The notes under the pieces are model-generated. The model was not told the origin of the DNA. It saw only the letters and a list, made by a program, of their open reading frames with translations, and did not search any database. A stretch of 64,000 nucleotides of DNA. Origin: Bog-473 sp963834405. GTDB taxonomy: Bacteria; Actinomycetota; Acidimicrobiia; Acidimicrobiales; RAAP-2. Position numbers and translations under genes: made by a program. The stretch is taken from NCBI GenBank assembly GCA_963834405.1, contig CAWIBX010000007.1, forward strand, positions 744,001 through 808,000, written 5' to 3'. This document shows positions 15,215 through 24,783 of this stretch, piece after piece. Every line of letters starts with the position of its first letter. Position 1 is the stretch's first letter.

Positions 15215-17106
15215 ATACTCCGCATCACTTCGGAGATCGTCGTCGTGTCCTGCACCACGAGGTTGATCGCCTCGTCGCGCAGGGTTCGCATGCCCTGCTT
15301 CTCGGCCACGCGGCGCAATTCTTCCTGCGTCGCCCAGCCGACGACGAGGCGCTTGATCTCCGGCGTCATGTGCAGGAGCTCGTACACGCCGACGCGGTCC
15401 AGGTAGCCGGTGTCGCCGCAGAAGTTGCAGCCCGTCCCGTGCCAGAACTCCGACTTGGCCTCTCCCCCGTTCTCCTCGAAGAAGCTGAGCTCCTCCAAGG
15501 TCGGGGTGTACCGCGTCTTGCACGATGGGCAGATCCGCCGGACCAGGCGCTGGCCCACGACGGCGACGACCGACGAGCTGATGAGGAAGGACTCGATCCC
15601 CATGTCCAGGAAGCGGTGCAGGGCCGAGACCGAGTCGGTGCCGTGCACCGAGGACAAGACGAAGTGGCCGGTCAGCGCGGACTGCACCGCGATGCGCGCC
15701 GTCTCGACGTCACGGATCTCGCCCACGAGGATGACGTCGGGATCCTGCCGCAGGATCGACTTCAATCCGCTGGCGAAGGTGAGACCGGCCGCCTCGTTGG
15801 TCTGGATCTGGTTGATCATCGGGAAGACGAACTCGACCGGGTCCTCAATGGTCATCACCTTGCGGGCGCGGTCGCTGACCTCGCTGAGCGTGGCGTAGAG
15901 CGTCGTGGTCTTGCCGCTGCCGGTTGGGCCGGCGCACAGCACCATGCCGAACGGTGAGCGGACCGTCCTCGAGTAGGTCTCGTACGTGTCGGTGGGCATC
16001 CCGAGCTCCTCGAGGCGGAGCACGGAGCGGTTCTTGTCCAGGATGCGCATCACGCAGCTCTCGCCCCAGAGGGTGGCGACGGTGGCCACACGCACGTCAG
16101 TGTCCTTGCCGTCGGCGGTCGTGGTGAACTGGCCGTCCTGCGCGCGGCGCTTCTCGACGATGTCGATGCCGGCCATGATCTTTATGCGGCTCACCAGGCC
16201 CATGCCCATGGCGACGGGGAGCTGCAGCACGTCCTTCAGGGCCCCGTCGATCCGGAAGCGCACGTACACGGCGCCCTGCGACGGCTCGATGTGCACGTCC
16301 GAAGCCCGGTCCCGGATGGCCTGGGTCAGGATGCTGTCGACGACCTGGACGACCGGGGCGTTTTCTGAGACGGTCGTCGCCTTCTCGACTTTGACGGAGC
16401 GCTTGCGCGTGCCCTCTACCGCCTCGAAGACCTGGACCATCTTGCCGACGCTGCCGATGGCCTGGTAGCTGCGGTCGATGGCCCAGCGGATGTCGCTGAC
16501 CGGGGCCAGCTGCAGGCGAACGGAGTGCCCGCTGGCGTCGGCCAACAGGAACCGGAGGTCGTCGCTGGGCTGCGCGACGGCGACGTGCAGCCCGTCGTCG
16601 TCCAGGTGGACCGGGATGGCGAGATGCTCCCGGGCCAGCGCCTCCGGCACGAGCGCCAGCGCCGCCGGATCGGGCGCGTCGCGACGGAGATGCGTCACCG
16701 GCATGCCGAAGAAGTCCGCCAGCGCCTCGACGAGTCCCCGCTCGTCCAGCGCCTCCATGTCGACGAGGACCTCGCCCAGCCGCTTGCCCGAGGTCGCCTG
16801 CCGCTCCAGGGCGGCCGCGAGCTGCTCCTCGGTCACCAGGCCGCGCCGCACGAGGACCTGCCCGAGCAGACCCTTTGCGGCGGGTCGTGCCCCGGCTCCC
16901 GCGCCGGCGGGCGCGGGCGCGGCCGCCGGCGTTCCGTTCCCGGACGCCGCGTTCTCCGGCGCAGACCCGAGGGGCGGCATGCCGTCGGTGGGACCCGTGC
17001 CGACCTCGCTCGCCGCCACTGCGTCGGACGCCGGCTCGGGCTCCTGGTCCAGCACGAGCACGTCCCCGTCGGTGGCCGGCGCGCTGTCCTTGCGTCGAAT
17101 CTTCAT
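15202..17106 (-). CDS. pilB: PilB/GspE-type assembly ATPase
   Basis: 634 residues. An Ala/Pro-rich linker (about 20-90) is followed by an MshEN c-di-GMP-binding-like domain with GLLGQVLVRRGLVTEEQLAAAL and the RLGEVLVDMEAL helix, then the ATPase core. Walker A is CAGPTGSGKTTTLYA; the Walker B/Asp-box region reads DPDVILVGEIRDVETA. The C-terminal zinc module has CPSC and CNFC pairs. Powers assembly of type IV pili or a related secretion filament at the inner membrane. No pilC, pilT or pilin genes are seen next to it. ATG 17106 was chosen; upstream codons are poor. Confidence 0.9.
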   Translation of the reverse strand: MKIRRKDSAPATDGDVLVLDQEPEPASDAVAASEVGTGPTDGMPPLGSAPENAASGNGTPAAAPAPAGAGAGARPAAKGLLGQVLVRRGLVTEEQLAAALERQATSGKRLGEVLVDMEALDERGLVEALADFFGMPVTHLRRDAPDPAALALVPEALAREHLAIPVHLDDDGLHVAVAQPSDDLRFLLADASGHSVRLQLAPVSDIRWAIDRSYQAIGSVGKMVQVFEAVEGTRKRSVKVEKATTVSENAPVVQVVDSILTQAIRDRASDVHIEPSQGAVYVRFRIDGALKDVLQLPVAMGMGLVSRIKIMAGIDIVEKRRAQDGQFTTTADGKDTDVRVATVATLWGESCVMRILDKNRSVLRLEELGMPTDTYETYSRTVRSPFGMVLCAGPTGSGKTTTLYATLSEVSDRARKVMTIEDPVEFVFPMINQIQTNEAAGLTFASGLKSILRQDPDVILVGEIRDVETARIAVQSALTGHFVLSSVHGTDSVSALHRFLDMGIESFLISSSVVAVVGQRLVRRICPSCKTRYTPTLEELSFFEENGGEAKSEFWHGTGCNFCGDTGYLDRVGVYELLHMTPEIKRLVVGWATQEELRRVAEKQGMRTLRDEAINLVVQDTTTISEVMRSIYTG

Positions 17107-17272
17107 GAGAGCTCCGATCGGTTCATCGGGGCAGGCGACGCGGACCGCCGGCTTCCCCCTCCGCTCTCCATTGATCGGCAGGAAACCCCCGCTGCTTGAG
17201 TGTCCGTTGTGCATGACCACGGGTCCCCGGAGGTCCCGTCCGCCTTGCGCCACCTGCACCTATGGTTGTCCC

Positions 17273-18088
17273 ATGGCCCTGCACCACCGCACCCGCGGAC
17301 AACGATTCGACGGAAAAGTGGCGGTCGTGACGGGCGCCTCGAGCGGCATTGGCCGCACTCTGGCGCTGACGCTGGCCGGCCGGGGTGCCGCCGTGGTCGG
17401 GCTCGCCCGCCGCCGGGACCTCCTCGAGGAGCTCGAACCCGAACTGGCCCGGCGTACGGCCGGCAGCACCACCGAGGTCTGCGACGTCGCTGACGCCGCC
17501 CGGTACCGCGAGGCGCTGGCCCGCATAGAGGCCGACCGCGGCCACCTCGACATCCTCGTCAACAACGCGGGGGTCGACCTGATGCTGCCCGTGCCCGGCG
17601 GTGACGACGCCACCGTGCACGAGGTGTTCGACGTCAACTTCTTCTCCACCGTCGCCGGGACGCTGGCGGTGGTGCCCGGCATGGTGCAGCGGGGTTGGGG
17701 CGCCGTGGTGAACGTGTCCTCCGACACGGCGCGCGCGCCCGAGCCGCGGCAGGGCGCCTACGCCGCCTCGAAGGCGGCGATCTCGGCGTTCAGCGAGTCG
17801 GTGGCGCACGAGGCCGCAGCGCACGGGGTCCACGTCCACGTGCTCTATCCTGGCTGGGTCCCCACCGCGATGGGGCTGTCCGGGAACGAGGACGGGGGGT
17901 CGCTGCCTCCGAAGGCGGTCCGCCGGACGGCGGAGCAGGTCGCCACGCTCGTGGCGGACCGCATCGGCGACGGGCGCCTCGACATCAACGCGGCGCGTCT
18001 GCCGTTGCTCGCGCCGATCGCGCGGATTCTGGCGCCGCGCAGCTACCAGAAGGCGATGCGGCGGATGGCGACGACCGGAGGGCCGTGA
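17273..18088 (+). CDS. short-chain dehydrogenase/reductase
   Basis: 271 residues. TGASSGIG (cofactor loop), NNAG, VNVSSDTA (catalytic Ser) and YAASK (catalytic Tyr-Lys) are all present. An NAD(P)(H)-dependent oxidoreductase; the basic LARRRDLL after strand 2 suggests NADP. Substrate unknown. Divergent from pilB with about 165 bp between starts. Confidence 0.88.
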   Translation: MALHHRTRGQRFDGKVAVVTGASSGIGRTLALTLAGRGAAVVGLARRRDLLEELEPELARRTAGSTTEVCDVADAARYREALARIEADRGHLDILVNNAGVDLMLPVPGGDDATVHEVFDVNFFSTVAGTLAVVPGMVQRGWGAVVNVSSDTARAPEPRQGAYAASKAAISAFSESVAHEAAAHGVHVHVLYPGWVPTAMGLSGNEDGGSLPPKAVRRTAEQVATLVADRIGDGRLDINAARLPLLAPIARILAPRSYQKAMRRMATTGGP

Positions 18089-18202
18089 GAGGCGGCGTCA
18101 TGAGGACCACCTGGGTTGCTGTGAACGTCGTGGCAGCGCCCCGAAGAGAACCCGAGCCCCGAGCCCCGCAGCCCAAGCTGACCCGTTCTAACGTGACGCG
18201 AC

Positions 18203-18724
18203 ATGGAATCTCGAAACCTCGACGACGAAGTACCGGGTGTGGACTGGGACGTCGTCACCGGTGGGCTCGAGCGGCTCACGCAGGCCCCCGATTCCGGAGG
18301 GCCCAATCGTTACACGACGTGGCTGACGACGATCGACGCCGATGGCGGTCCGCACGTAACCGCCGTTGGTGCCGTGTGGATCGACGGCGCATTCTGGTTC
18401 CAGACAGGCGCCCGCACCCGCAAGGCCCGCAACTTGGCCCGCGACTCGCGATGCGCTCTCGCTGTCTCAACCCACGATTTCGACCTCGTAGTCGAGGGAA
18501 CGGCCGGGAAGGTCCGCGATCCAGCCCTCGTCGCCGCCGCGGCGTCTCAGTGGGCGGCGCTCGGTTGGCCGGCGGAGGTCGACGAGAATGGCACCGCGAT
18601 CACGGCGCCGTTCAACGCGCCGGCCGTCGGGCCGCCGCCCTGGGATGTCTACCGGGTCAACGCCCGGTCGGCGACCGCGCTCGGGACGGTGGAGCCCGGC
18701 GGTGCGACCCGGTGGACCTTCTAG
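18203..18724 (+). CDS. pyridoxamine-5'-phosphate-oxidase-like F420/FMN-binding protein
   Basis: 173 residues with the split-barrel PNPOx pattern: YTTWLTTIDADGGPHVTAVGAVWIDGAFWFQTG, then RKARNLARDSRCALAV, a typical actinobacterial F420/FMN reductase-like arrangement. The C-terminus RWTF closes the barrel. A paralogue of the same build follows at 18910-19422. Substrate unknown. Confidence 0.8.
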   Translation: MESRNLDDEVPGVDWDVVTGGLERLTQAPDSGGPNRYTTWLTTIDADGGPHVTAVGAVWIDGAFWFQTGARTRKARNLARDSRCALAVSTHDFDLVVEGTAGKVRDPALVAAAASQWAALGWPAEVDENGTAITAPFNAPAVGPPPWDVYRVNARSATALGTVEPGGATRWTF

Positions 18725-18909
18725 GTCGGGGCCACCACCTCCTCCGGCGGGTGGGCGCGCCTCCCGCTCCGCGAAACAAGCGCCGCATCATCCGCCGGGA
18801 CGGGGTGCCACAGTCCGAAGCAGGCAAAATGGGGGCATGTGCGACGGTGAGCCCAGCAACCTGCCGAGCGCTGTGTTGTTCGCACAAACGCAAACGATCG
18901 GAGCGTGGC

Positions 18910-19422
18910 ATGGCTGAACCAGTTCCGGTAACCGAGCTGAGCGCCTTCAGCAGCCCGAATGCGACACCTACGGAGTGGTCTCAAGCTCGGGATGAGCTGT
19001 CGGGCGCTGAGGTGTATTGGCTTTCGACGGTTCGACCTGACGGCCGCCCGCATGTCACACCCTTGTTGGGAATCTGGCTCGAAGGGGCTCTGTACTTCTG
19101 CACCGGAGCAAACGAGCGAAAAGCGAAGAACCTCTCAACCAACTGTCATTGCGTCCTTACGACGGGGCAGAGCACCCTCGACGGCCTTGATCTGGTGATT
19201 GAAGGAACGGCGGAAGGTGTGAGCGACCATGCCGAGCTTGGACGTGTCGCCAACACCTACGAGTCGAAGTACGGCCCGCATTTCGTCGCACCTGATGGAA
19301 CGTGGTCCGGCCTGGGCGACGCCATTCGGCGAGCAGAGGTTCTGGTCTATCGCGTCGCACCCGAGACCGGCTTTGGATTTGGCAAAGGAGAAAGGTTCAG
19401 CCAAACACGCTGGTGCTTTTAG
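18910..19422 (+). CDS. second PNPOx-like F420/FMN-binding protein
   Basis: 170 residues, same fold and motif order as the gene upstream: YWLSTVRPDGRPHVTPLLGIW, YFCTGANERKAKNL, then the VIEGTAEGVSD strand, and the TRWCF end. The pair probably arose by duplication followed by marked divergence. GC content drops here relative to the left side of the window. Confidence 0.8.
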   Translation: MAEPVPVTELSAFSSPNATPTEWSQARDELSGAEVYWLSTVRPDGRPHVTPLLGIWLEGALYFCTGANERKAKNLSTNCHCVLTTGQSTLDGLDLVIEGTAEGVSDHAELGRVANTYESKYGPHFVAPDGTWSGLGDAIRRAEVLVYRVAPETGFGFGKGERFSQTRWCF

Positions 19423-19463
19423 CTTGGTCCCGCCCGGTGGGAGATTGTCGACTCCGGCCGGCT

Positions 19464-20417
19464 CTAGTTGACAGCTGGAAATTGGCGCTTGGCGATCAGG
19501 CCAGAATCTGGCCAGCGAACGGAGTGCACCCATCGAAGCCGTTCCATTGCTCGAATGACGAGCGCGCTCGTGTCGATCTGGAATCGTCTAGCACCGTGGC
19601 GAGCTGATCCCGGAGCAGCGTGGTGGAAGTTGTGCCAGGCCTCCCCCAAAGACGGCACCGCCAGCCACCAGACGTTACGGCTCTCGTCTGATGTCTTGAA
19701 GGGGCGGGGTCCCGTGATGTGGCACACCGAGTTGATGGCGAAGGTCATGTGGTGCAGCAACGCGACTCGGACAAGGCTCCCCCAGAAGAACGCCCAAAGT
19801 GCAGCCTGCCAGGACCATCCCCAAAGACCGCCAACTACTGGAGGAATCAGCATAGAGAGAGCCACCCACAACGGGAAGGAGCGCGAGATACCCGAGATGA
19901 CTCGGTCCTTGCAAAGATCGGGTGCAAATTTCTGCTGAGAAGTCTGGGCTTCGAACAACCAACCGATGTGCGAGTGCCAGAAACCTCGAACGAGCGCCGT
20001 GAGAGTACCGCCGTAGCGCCACGGCGAATGTGGGTCACCCGAGCGGTCGGAAAATCGGTGATGCTTGCGATGGTCGGCGACCCAGCGAACGATGGGGCCC
20101 TCGATGGCCATGCTTCCGGCGATCGCCATCGTCACCTCCACCCAGCGTCTGGCGCGGAAGGCTCTGTGCGTGAAGTAGCGGTGAAATCCCACCGTGATCC
20201 CATGGCCGGTTATCACGTACATGGCGACCGCGATGACCACGTCACGCCAGCTCAGACCCCAACCCCATAGGACGGGTACGGCCACGATCAGAGCGACGAA
20301 CGGAACTGCGATGAACAAGGCCAATGCCAACTGCTGCCAAACCGTCTTGGCGTCCGAGGGGTCTACGGGGACGGAGGCTTCGAGATCAGCAGGCGGCATG
20401 ATCGTGGGCGCACTCAT
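19464..20417 (-). CDS. acyl-CoA (stearoyl-type) fatty acid desaturase
   Basis: 317 residues. The three histidine boxes of the membrane di-iron desaturases are HRYFTH, HRKHH and HNFHH, in the right order between four hydrophobic segments. Introduces a cis double bond, most likely delta-9, into acyl-CoA, using electrons from a ferredoxin or similar carrier. Such enzymes adjust membrane fluidity. No dedicated reductase gene lies next to it. Confidence 0.9.
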   Translation of the reverse strand: MSAPTIMPPADLEASVPVDPSDAKTVWQQLALALFIAVPFVALIVAVPVLWGWGLSWRDVVIAVAMYVITGHGITVGFHRYFTHRAFRARRWVEVTMAIAGSMAIEGPIVRWVADHRKHHRFSDRSGDPHSPWRYGGTLTALVRGFWHSHIGWLFEAQTSQQKFAPDLCKDRVISGISRSFPLWVALSMLIPPVVGGLWGWSWQAALWAFFWGSLVRVALLHHMTFAINSVCHITGPRPFKTSDESRNVWWLAVPSLGEAWHNFHHAAPGSARHGARRFQIDTSALVIRAMERLRWVHSVRWPDSGLIAKRQFPAVN

Positions 20418-20707
20418 TGTCTATTTGACATCTCCTGGTCCATTTGTTCCATCCACCGAGTAACGCATGGTCGCGAACAATACGGCGGTCCGTGGAACCA
20501 TCGGTGGAGTGCAGGTAGCCGCAGAAAGTGGCACTTTGCCTCCCGGCGACCCGTGGACATCGCTCCAAGCGTACCAATGAGAGCGGCCAGAGCCGGGCGA
20601 AGGTCCTAGGGGTCTAGAACGACACTTCCTGGCCCCGTTCGCTGCCGGGCTGCCGCTGGACCCACTCACCCCGCTGCTCAGCAAGTGACGTTCGGCTGAG
20701 CGCGGTT

Positions 20708-21142
20708 TCAGATCGAGGCGCCGAGTTGCCCAAGGAGCCCAGCAAGGTCCCAGTAGTCCCGTTGCGAAATGACGAGTCCAGCTTCGGAGCGTTCTCCGAT
20801 AGACACGCCGCGGAATGTGAACGGGCCGCCTGTACCCGGGAGCGGACCGATTGAGCCTGTGTTTGTACCACGGCAGATCGATTCAAATGCATACGAACTC
20901 TGCCCGGTCACGCACTGAACGACTTCAAAGGACATGTCCGAAGACATCTGGAGGGCGCCGGCAGCCATCTGCCGGATTCCGTCGTGACCGTCAAAGACCG
21001 CTCCCGTCGGCACGTCTTCATAGAGAACGTCCTCACTCATGAACGCGAGGAGCCTGGCCATCGCATTCTCGCCCCCCTCGCCACTAGCTTGCGGGTGGTA
21101 GCACCACGTATCGATGTAGCGGTCCAACCAGGATGGGGTCAT
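20708..21142 (-). CDS. SnoaL/NTF2-like polyketide-cyclase-fold protein
   Basis: 144 residues. The N-terminal WLDRYIDTW..MARLLAFMSEDVLYEDVPTGAVFDGHDGIRQM pattern is the NTF2-like cone fold seen in SnoaL-like proteins; several polar residues line the pocket. The start at 21142 has AGGAG about five bases upstream. May act on or bind a small hydrophobic molecule; nothing more can be said. Confidence 0.7.
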   Translation of the reverse strand: MTPSWLDRYIDTWCYHPQASGEGGENAMARLLAFMSEDVLYEDVPTGAVFDGHDGIRQMAAGALQMSSDMSFEVVQCVTGQSSYAFESICRGTNTGSIGPLPGTGGPFTFRGVSIGERSEAGLVISQRDYWDLAGLLGQLGASI

Positions 21143-21312
21143 CGTCGGCTCCTGTCGCTCGTGCGATCCCAGATCTCCCTTGAGCAACAAACGCATCAGT
21201 CAGGTTGCAGAGTTGACCAAATGCACCCGGATCGAAACGAAGTCTCGTCCGCCGGACCGGATGCTGGTTGTCCGAGTTCGCTGCCGGAAGCGCAACGCGC
21301 TTCTCTTCGAAC

Positions 21313-21540
21313 TCAGGTGCCTCGTAGCAACTTCGAGTGTTCAATGTCTCGGAGCCTTGACTGAGCCGTGAGCCACTCGGCCGATCGGCTTACTCGGCCT
21401 TCCGAGAGAACGTGATGCGACCCCGTGGGGCTATCCGTGCGTGCTCCACACCTTCTGCAGACCGCGATGCGGCCATTTGTTTCCGGAAGATGGTGCTGGT
21501 CGAGCTGAGCGGCAACATCCGAAGACCCGAGTGAAGTCAT
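21313..21540 (-). CDS. small conserved-looking protein with CxxC
   Basis: 75 residues. A strong CAGGAGGAATC ribosome site precedes the ATG at 21540. The centre has CRRCGARTDSPTGSHHV, a CxxC plus two His that might hold a metal ion, and the end reads SAEWLTAQSRLRDIEHSKLL, an amphipathic helix. I do not recognise a named family. The ribosome site and codon use support a real gene. Confidence 0.5.
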   Translation of the reverse strand: MTSLGSSDVAAQLDQHHLPETNGRIAVCRRCGARTDSPTGSHHVLSEGRVSRSAEWLTAQSRLRDIEHSKLLRGT

Positions 21541-21790
21541 GATTCCTCCTGTCGGCCCAAGTCGTCGAGACGTAGGGCCGGAAGGATGGCACCGGCTTCA
21601 GGTGAGCAGGCTTGTCCTTCGCTCAACCCTACGCCCATCGGAGAGGTGGCTGTGGGGTGCCGCCGTACGCCGGAACGATGGGACACTTCGGCACGAGCAG
21701 GTCAGGGGCGGGTCGCGCTGGATCGGAACGTCTCGGGCGCCCAGAATCCACCAATGGGTTCGGACATAAAGCTCCATCAGAAGTTGTGAC

Positions 21791-22660
21791 GTGACCGTCA
21801 CAGTCATCTTCGCCCTGGCCGCGGCTCTAGCAAACGCGGTGCACCTAATGACCCAGCACGCGGCCAGTATCGGCGTGTCCAAAACGCACCGGGGCTGGGA
21901 TCTCGTCGCCTTCCTGAGCCGCCAGCCCCTCTGGCTCCTCGGTTGGGCGGCGGCGGCAGGGGGATTCGCCTTTCAAGCGATCGCCCTCCACAGCGGGCAA
22001 CTTTCGATCGTCCAGCCCCTCCTCGTCACCGAATTGGTCTTCGCCTTGCTCCTCCGCCGGTTCTGGGTCCACCAGCACATCGCCAAGATGGCATGGGCAG
22101 CTGCACTGATCACCTGTGCGGCGCTGACGGTATTCCTGACCGCGGCCGACCCCCATGGCGGCCACCTGCGGCCTGACGCCGCCGATTGGGCTTCCGCAGT
22201 GGCCGTCTTCGGCGGCGTTGTCGTCGTGTTGGCGGTCATGGCGCGGTGGGGATCGCCCGTGCGTCGGGCCGTGCTTTACGCCACCGCCGCGTCGATCACC
22301 TGGGCCTTGATGGCGGCGTTCATCAAGGCGACCACCAACGTGCTTGTGGCATCGGGCCCGGTGGGCACGCTGGAGCATTGGCCGATCTATGCGTTGCTTG
22401 CCTCCGGAGTCCTCGGTTCCGTGCTCCAACAGGCGGCCTTGCAGGTTGGCCCGTTGAGCGTGTCCCAACCGCTGATCGTCGTAGTCGACCCTGCGGTCGC
22501 CATCGCGTTGAGCGTCTGGATCTTCGACGAGCGATTCACGGTGAGCGTGGCCCAGAAGACCATCGCGGGAGTGGCTTTTTGCGTCATGGCCTTGGGAGTC
22601 ACCGTCTTGTCGCGGACGGCGCCCACCGACCTTGAGCGGTCGATGCCAGTCAGGCTTTGA
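21791..22660 (+). CDS. EamA/DMT-family membrane transporter
   Basis: 289 residues with nine or ten hydrophobic segments in two similar halves, as in drug/metabolite transporters. The DERFTVSVAQKTIAGVAFCVMALGVTVL end matches the end of EamA domains. Start GTG 21791. The substrate is unknown; many such proteins export small metabolites. Stands alone on the plus strand. Confidence 0.75.
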   Translation: MTVTVIFALAAALANAVHLMTQHAASIGVSKTHRGWDLVAFLSRQPLWLLGWAAAAGGFAFQAIALHSGQLSIVQPLLVTELVFALLLRRFWVHQHIAKMAWAAALITCAALTVFLTAADPHGGHLRPDAADWASAVAVFGGVVVVLAVMARWGSPVRRAVLYATAASITWALMAAFIKATTNVLVASGPVGTLEHWPIYALLASGVLGSVLQQAALQVGPLSVSQPLIVVVDPAVAIALSVWIFDERFTVSVAQKTIAGVAFCVMALGVTVLSRTAPTDLERSMPVRL

Positions 22661-23016
22661 GGGTTAAGCGAGCACGGGAGCAGTTCAGGCACGTCGGGCC
22701 GGCCCGTAACACCTTCGACCGCCCGATATGGGCTACTGGTCGACAAGAAGCGCGCCCGGGCGGCTTGTCGAGCGGAAGGGCCTAACCGACATACGCCGCG
22801 ACGGGTCGAAGGGATTGTTCAGCGTCACCGACCACCATGCCACCCCCGCCGCGCGAACGAACTCTTACGCCGCCTCGTCCGTAATGAGTTCCATAAGCCT
22901 CGCAACGGCGCGGGGAACGGGTGTCGTCACCCCGGTGACTATCTAGGCAATCCAATCCCAGATCGCACTGGCGAACGTACGACAACCGCCCGATACAACT
23001 TCAAAGGACGGTCAAA
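22661..23016. other. 355-bp intergenic region
   Basis: No supported gene, RNA or strong dyad. It contains the promoter region for the three-gene exported/membrane group that follows; an AAAGGA ribosome site for the next gene lies at about 23004-23009. Confidence 0.4.
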
Positions 23017-23436
23017 GTGACCAAACGACAGGGAATCCTCATCGCAGTGATCGTGGCTCTCGTGGCGGGAGGGCTGGCTCTCGGCCTCGGGCTCATGTCG
23101 AGTTCCCACGCCACCGCCATCAAACCCACCCCCGCGCCCCACAGCACCACTACCACGCCACCGCCGCCGACAACGCCATCGCCGCCGACAACCGTCCCGC
23201 CGGCGTCAACTCCGCCGACGGCAACTCCGCCGACCACCGTGCCACCTGCACCACCGCCGACAACGGCCCCTCCGGTGGTTACCGCGCCGACCACAGTGCC
23301 ACCCCCGCCGCCCACAACGACGGTCCCGCCCGTGGCCACACCGCCCGCTGTCGTCAACGGTATTGCCCAGGACAATGGCGGGGACCATGACGCCGACAAC
23401 AACGGAGGGCCGAGCGATGGCGACGGCAATCTCTGA
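23017..23436 (+). CDS. membrane-anchored Pro/Thr-rich exported protein
   Basis: 139 residues from GTG 23017. A short basic start and one hydrophobic helix (about 7-29) are followed by about 80 residues of Pro, Thr and Ala in PPTT/TVPP-like repeats, then an Asp/Asn/Gly-rich end. This is the build of a cell-wall-spanning spacer with an outside acidic tail, possibly Ca binding. The 3' end overlaps the next gene by 20 bp, so they are co-transcribed. Confidence 0.65.
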   Translation: MTKRQGILIAVIVALVAGGLALGLGLMSSSHATAIKPTPAPHSTTTTPPPPTTPSPPTTVPPASTPPTATPPTTVPPAPPPTTAPPVVTAPTTVPPPPPTTTVPPVATPPAVVNGIAQDNGGDHDADNNGGPSDGDGNL

Positions 23437-23899
23437 TCAGATGGCGTCGCTCCGACGCCACGGGACTCCGTCCCAGCATGGACCCGCGTTCCTCGCCGCC
23501 CTCGTGCTCCGCGTGGTGTGCGCCGGTTTGCTCATCTGGGTGGCCGCCATCCACCTTCACCTGTGGACGGAGGGATACCGGGACATCCCGACGGTCGGCC
23601 CTCTCTTCTTGGCCGACGCCGCGGCTGGCTTCGTGCTGGCGGCAGTCCTTCTGGTGTGGCCACGGCCCCTCGTCGGACTCCTCGGGGCGGGATTCATGAT
23701 CTCGACCCTCGGGGGACTCATAATCAGCCTCAACTTCGGCTTGTTCGGCTTTCGGGAGTCGGCAGATGCTTCGTTCGTGATCGACAGCATCATCTTGGAG
23801 TCTGTCGGAGCGCTCGCCTTGCTGGCCTGGGCCGGCGCCGTCTGGCGGGGTTTGACCACCCGAGCCGGTTCAGTCGTCGCCGGGCGGCCACCCGCGTAA
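23417..23899 (+). CDS. four-helix membrane protein of unknown function
   Basis: 160 residues; ATG 23417 overlaps the upstream gene. Four hydrophobic segments are separated by short loops, with HLHLWTEGYRDIPTVGPLFLADAA after the first helix, a pattern seen in small actinobacterial membrane proteins annotated only as hypothetical. Middle gene of the group 23017-24616. Confidence 0.6.
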   Translation: MATAISDQMASLRRHGTPSQHGPAFLAALVLRVVCAGLLIWVAAIHLHLWTEGYRDIPTVGPLFLADAAAGFVLAAVLLVWPRPLVGLLGAGFMISTLGGLIISLNFGLFGFRESADASFVIDSIILESVGALALLAWAGAVWRGLTTRAGSVVAGRPPA

Positions 23900-23905
23900 A
23901 AGACA

Positions 23906-24616
23906 GTGACCCGCCTCGTTCGATCCACGGAACCGCCGGCCGCCTCCCAGCCGCCCACGCGCCATCCAATCATCCGGACATCCCCACGCCTCGTCGTCGG
24001 CATCGTCTCGTCCCTGGTGTTCGCCGCCGGGATCGGCTTGGCAGCGTGGTCGCCATCGAAGGCCCGAGCTGCGGACGCGACCAGGGCGACCGCTGCTCGT
24101 TCTGGGTCTGTGCGCTCGGCGACGCGTGGGTCGTTTGGCTGGCTCGCGTCAACCGCGCCGCCGGCGACTTGGGCCCGGCTCACCGTCCCTTCCGGCCTCG
24201 GAACCCTGTCCTCGCCTCCGGGTTTCCGTACGGTCGACGGCGATCCCGGCACGTTGTCGGTGGCCCTTCGCAACTCGGCCGGGACCTACCTCGGCTATCT
24301 CAATGTCACTCCCCGCCAGGGTCCCGAGACCCTGCAGGACTGGGCCGCATTCCGCCTCGCCCACTTGCGGGGCGACGACGCCGTCGCCGTCCACAAGGAC
24401 GCCATGGTGCAATCGGTCCGAACGGAAACGACGGTGCGATCATGCGTCATAGACGACTACGTCACGACCGTCGATCACCACCGATTCCATGAGGTGGCCT
24501 GCTACGTCACGAGCGGGTCCGTCGGCAGCGTCGTGGTTGCCGCCACACCTTCGGGTGATCCTGCCCACGTTTGGAACCAACTGGAGCGCTCCGTCGCCGC
24601 CTATCCCCTTGGATAG
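23906..24616 (+). CDS. secreted or membrane-anchored protein of unknown function
   Basis: 236 residues from GTG 23906, six bases after the upstream stop. A hydrophobic signal/anchor segment (about 29-48) is followed by an Ala/Ser-rich linker and a domain of about 150 residues with SVALRNSAGTYLGYLNVTPRQGPETL and two Cys (in RSCVIDDY and EVACYV) that could form a disulfide. Third gene of the exported group; the order Pro-rich spacer, membrane protein and secreted domain suggests an envelope role, but no family is recognised. Confidence 0.55.
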   Translation: MTRLVRSTEPPAASQPPTRHPIIRTSPRLVVGIVSSLVFAAGIGLAAWSPSKARAADATRATAARSGSVRSATRGSFGWLASTAPPATWARLTVPSGLGTLSSPPGFRTVDGDPGTLSVALRNSAGTYLGYLNVTPRQGPETLQDWAAFRLAHLRGDDAVAVHKDAMVQSVRTETTVRSCVIDDYVTTVDHHRFHEVACYVTSGSVGSVVVAATPSGDPAHVWNQLERSVAAYPLG

Positions 24617-24783
24617 GGGGATCCCCGAAACCGATCGCGGTCGGCCCGCCAGGCCGCGGCGCTCCAAGGCCACCCGACCACGCGGGCCCTGGAGACCCTC
24701 TTCGGCTCTATCCGCAGTCTGGCGGTAGGGTTAGTCGAACGCACTGGTTCATTCGGAGCGTTCGGATAGGGGGCGAAGAGAAC

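Noticed and set aside
22728..22946. 72-codon plus-strand frame before the Pro-rich gene
   Set aside because: No ribosome site, no sensible secondary structure or family; treated as intergenic.
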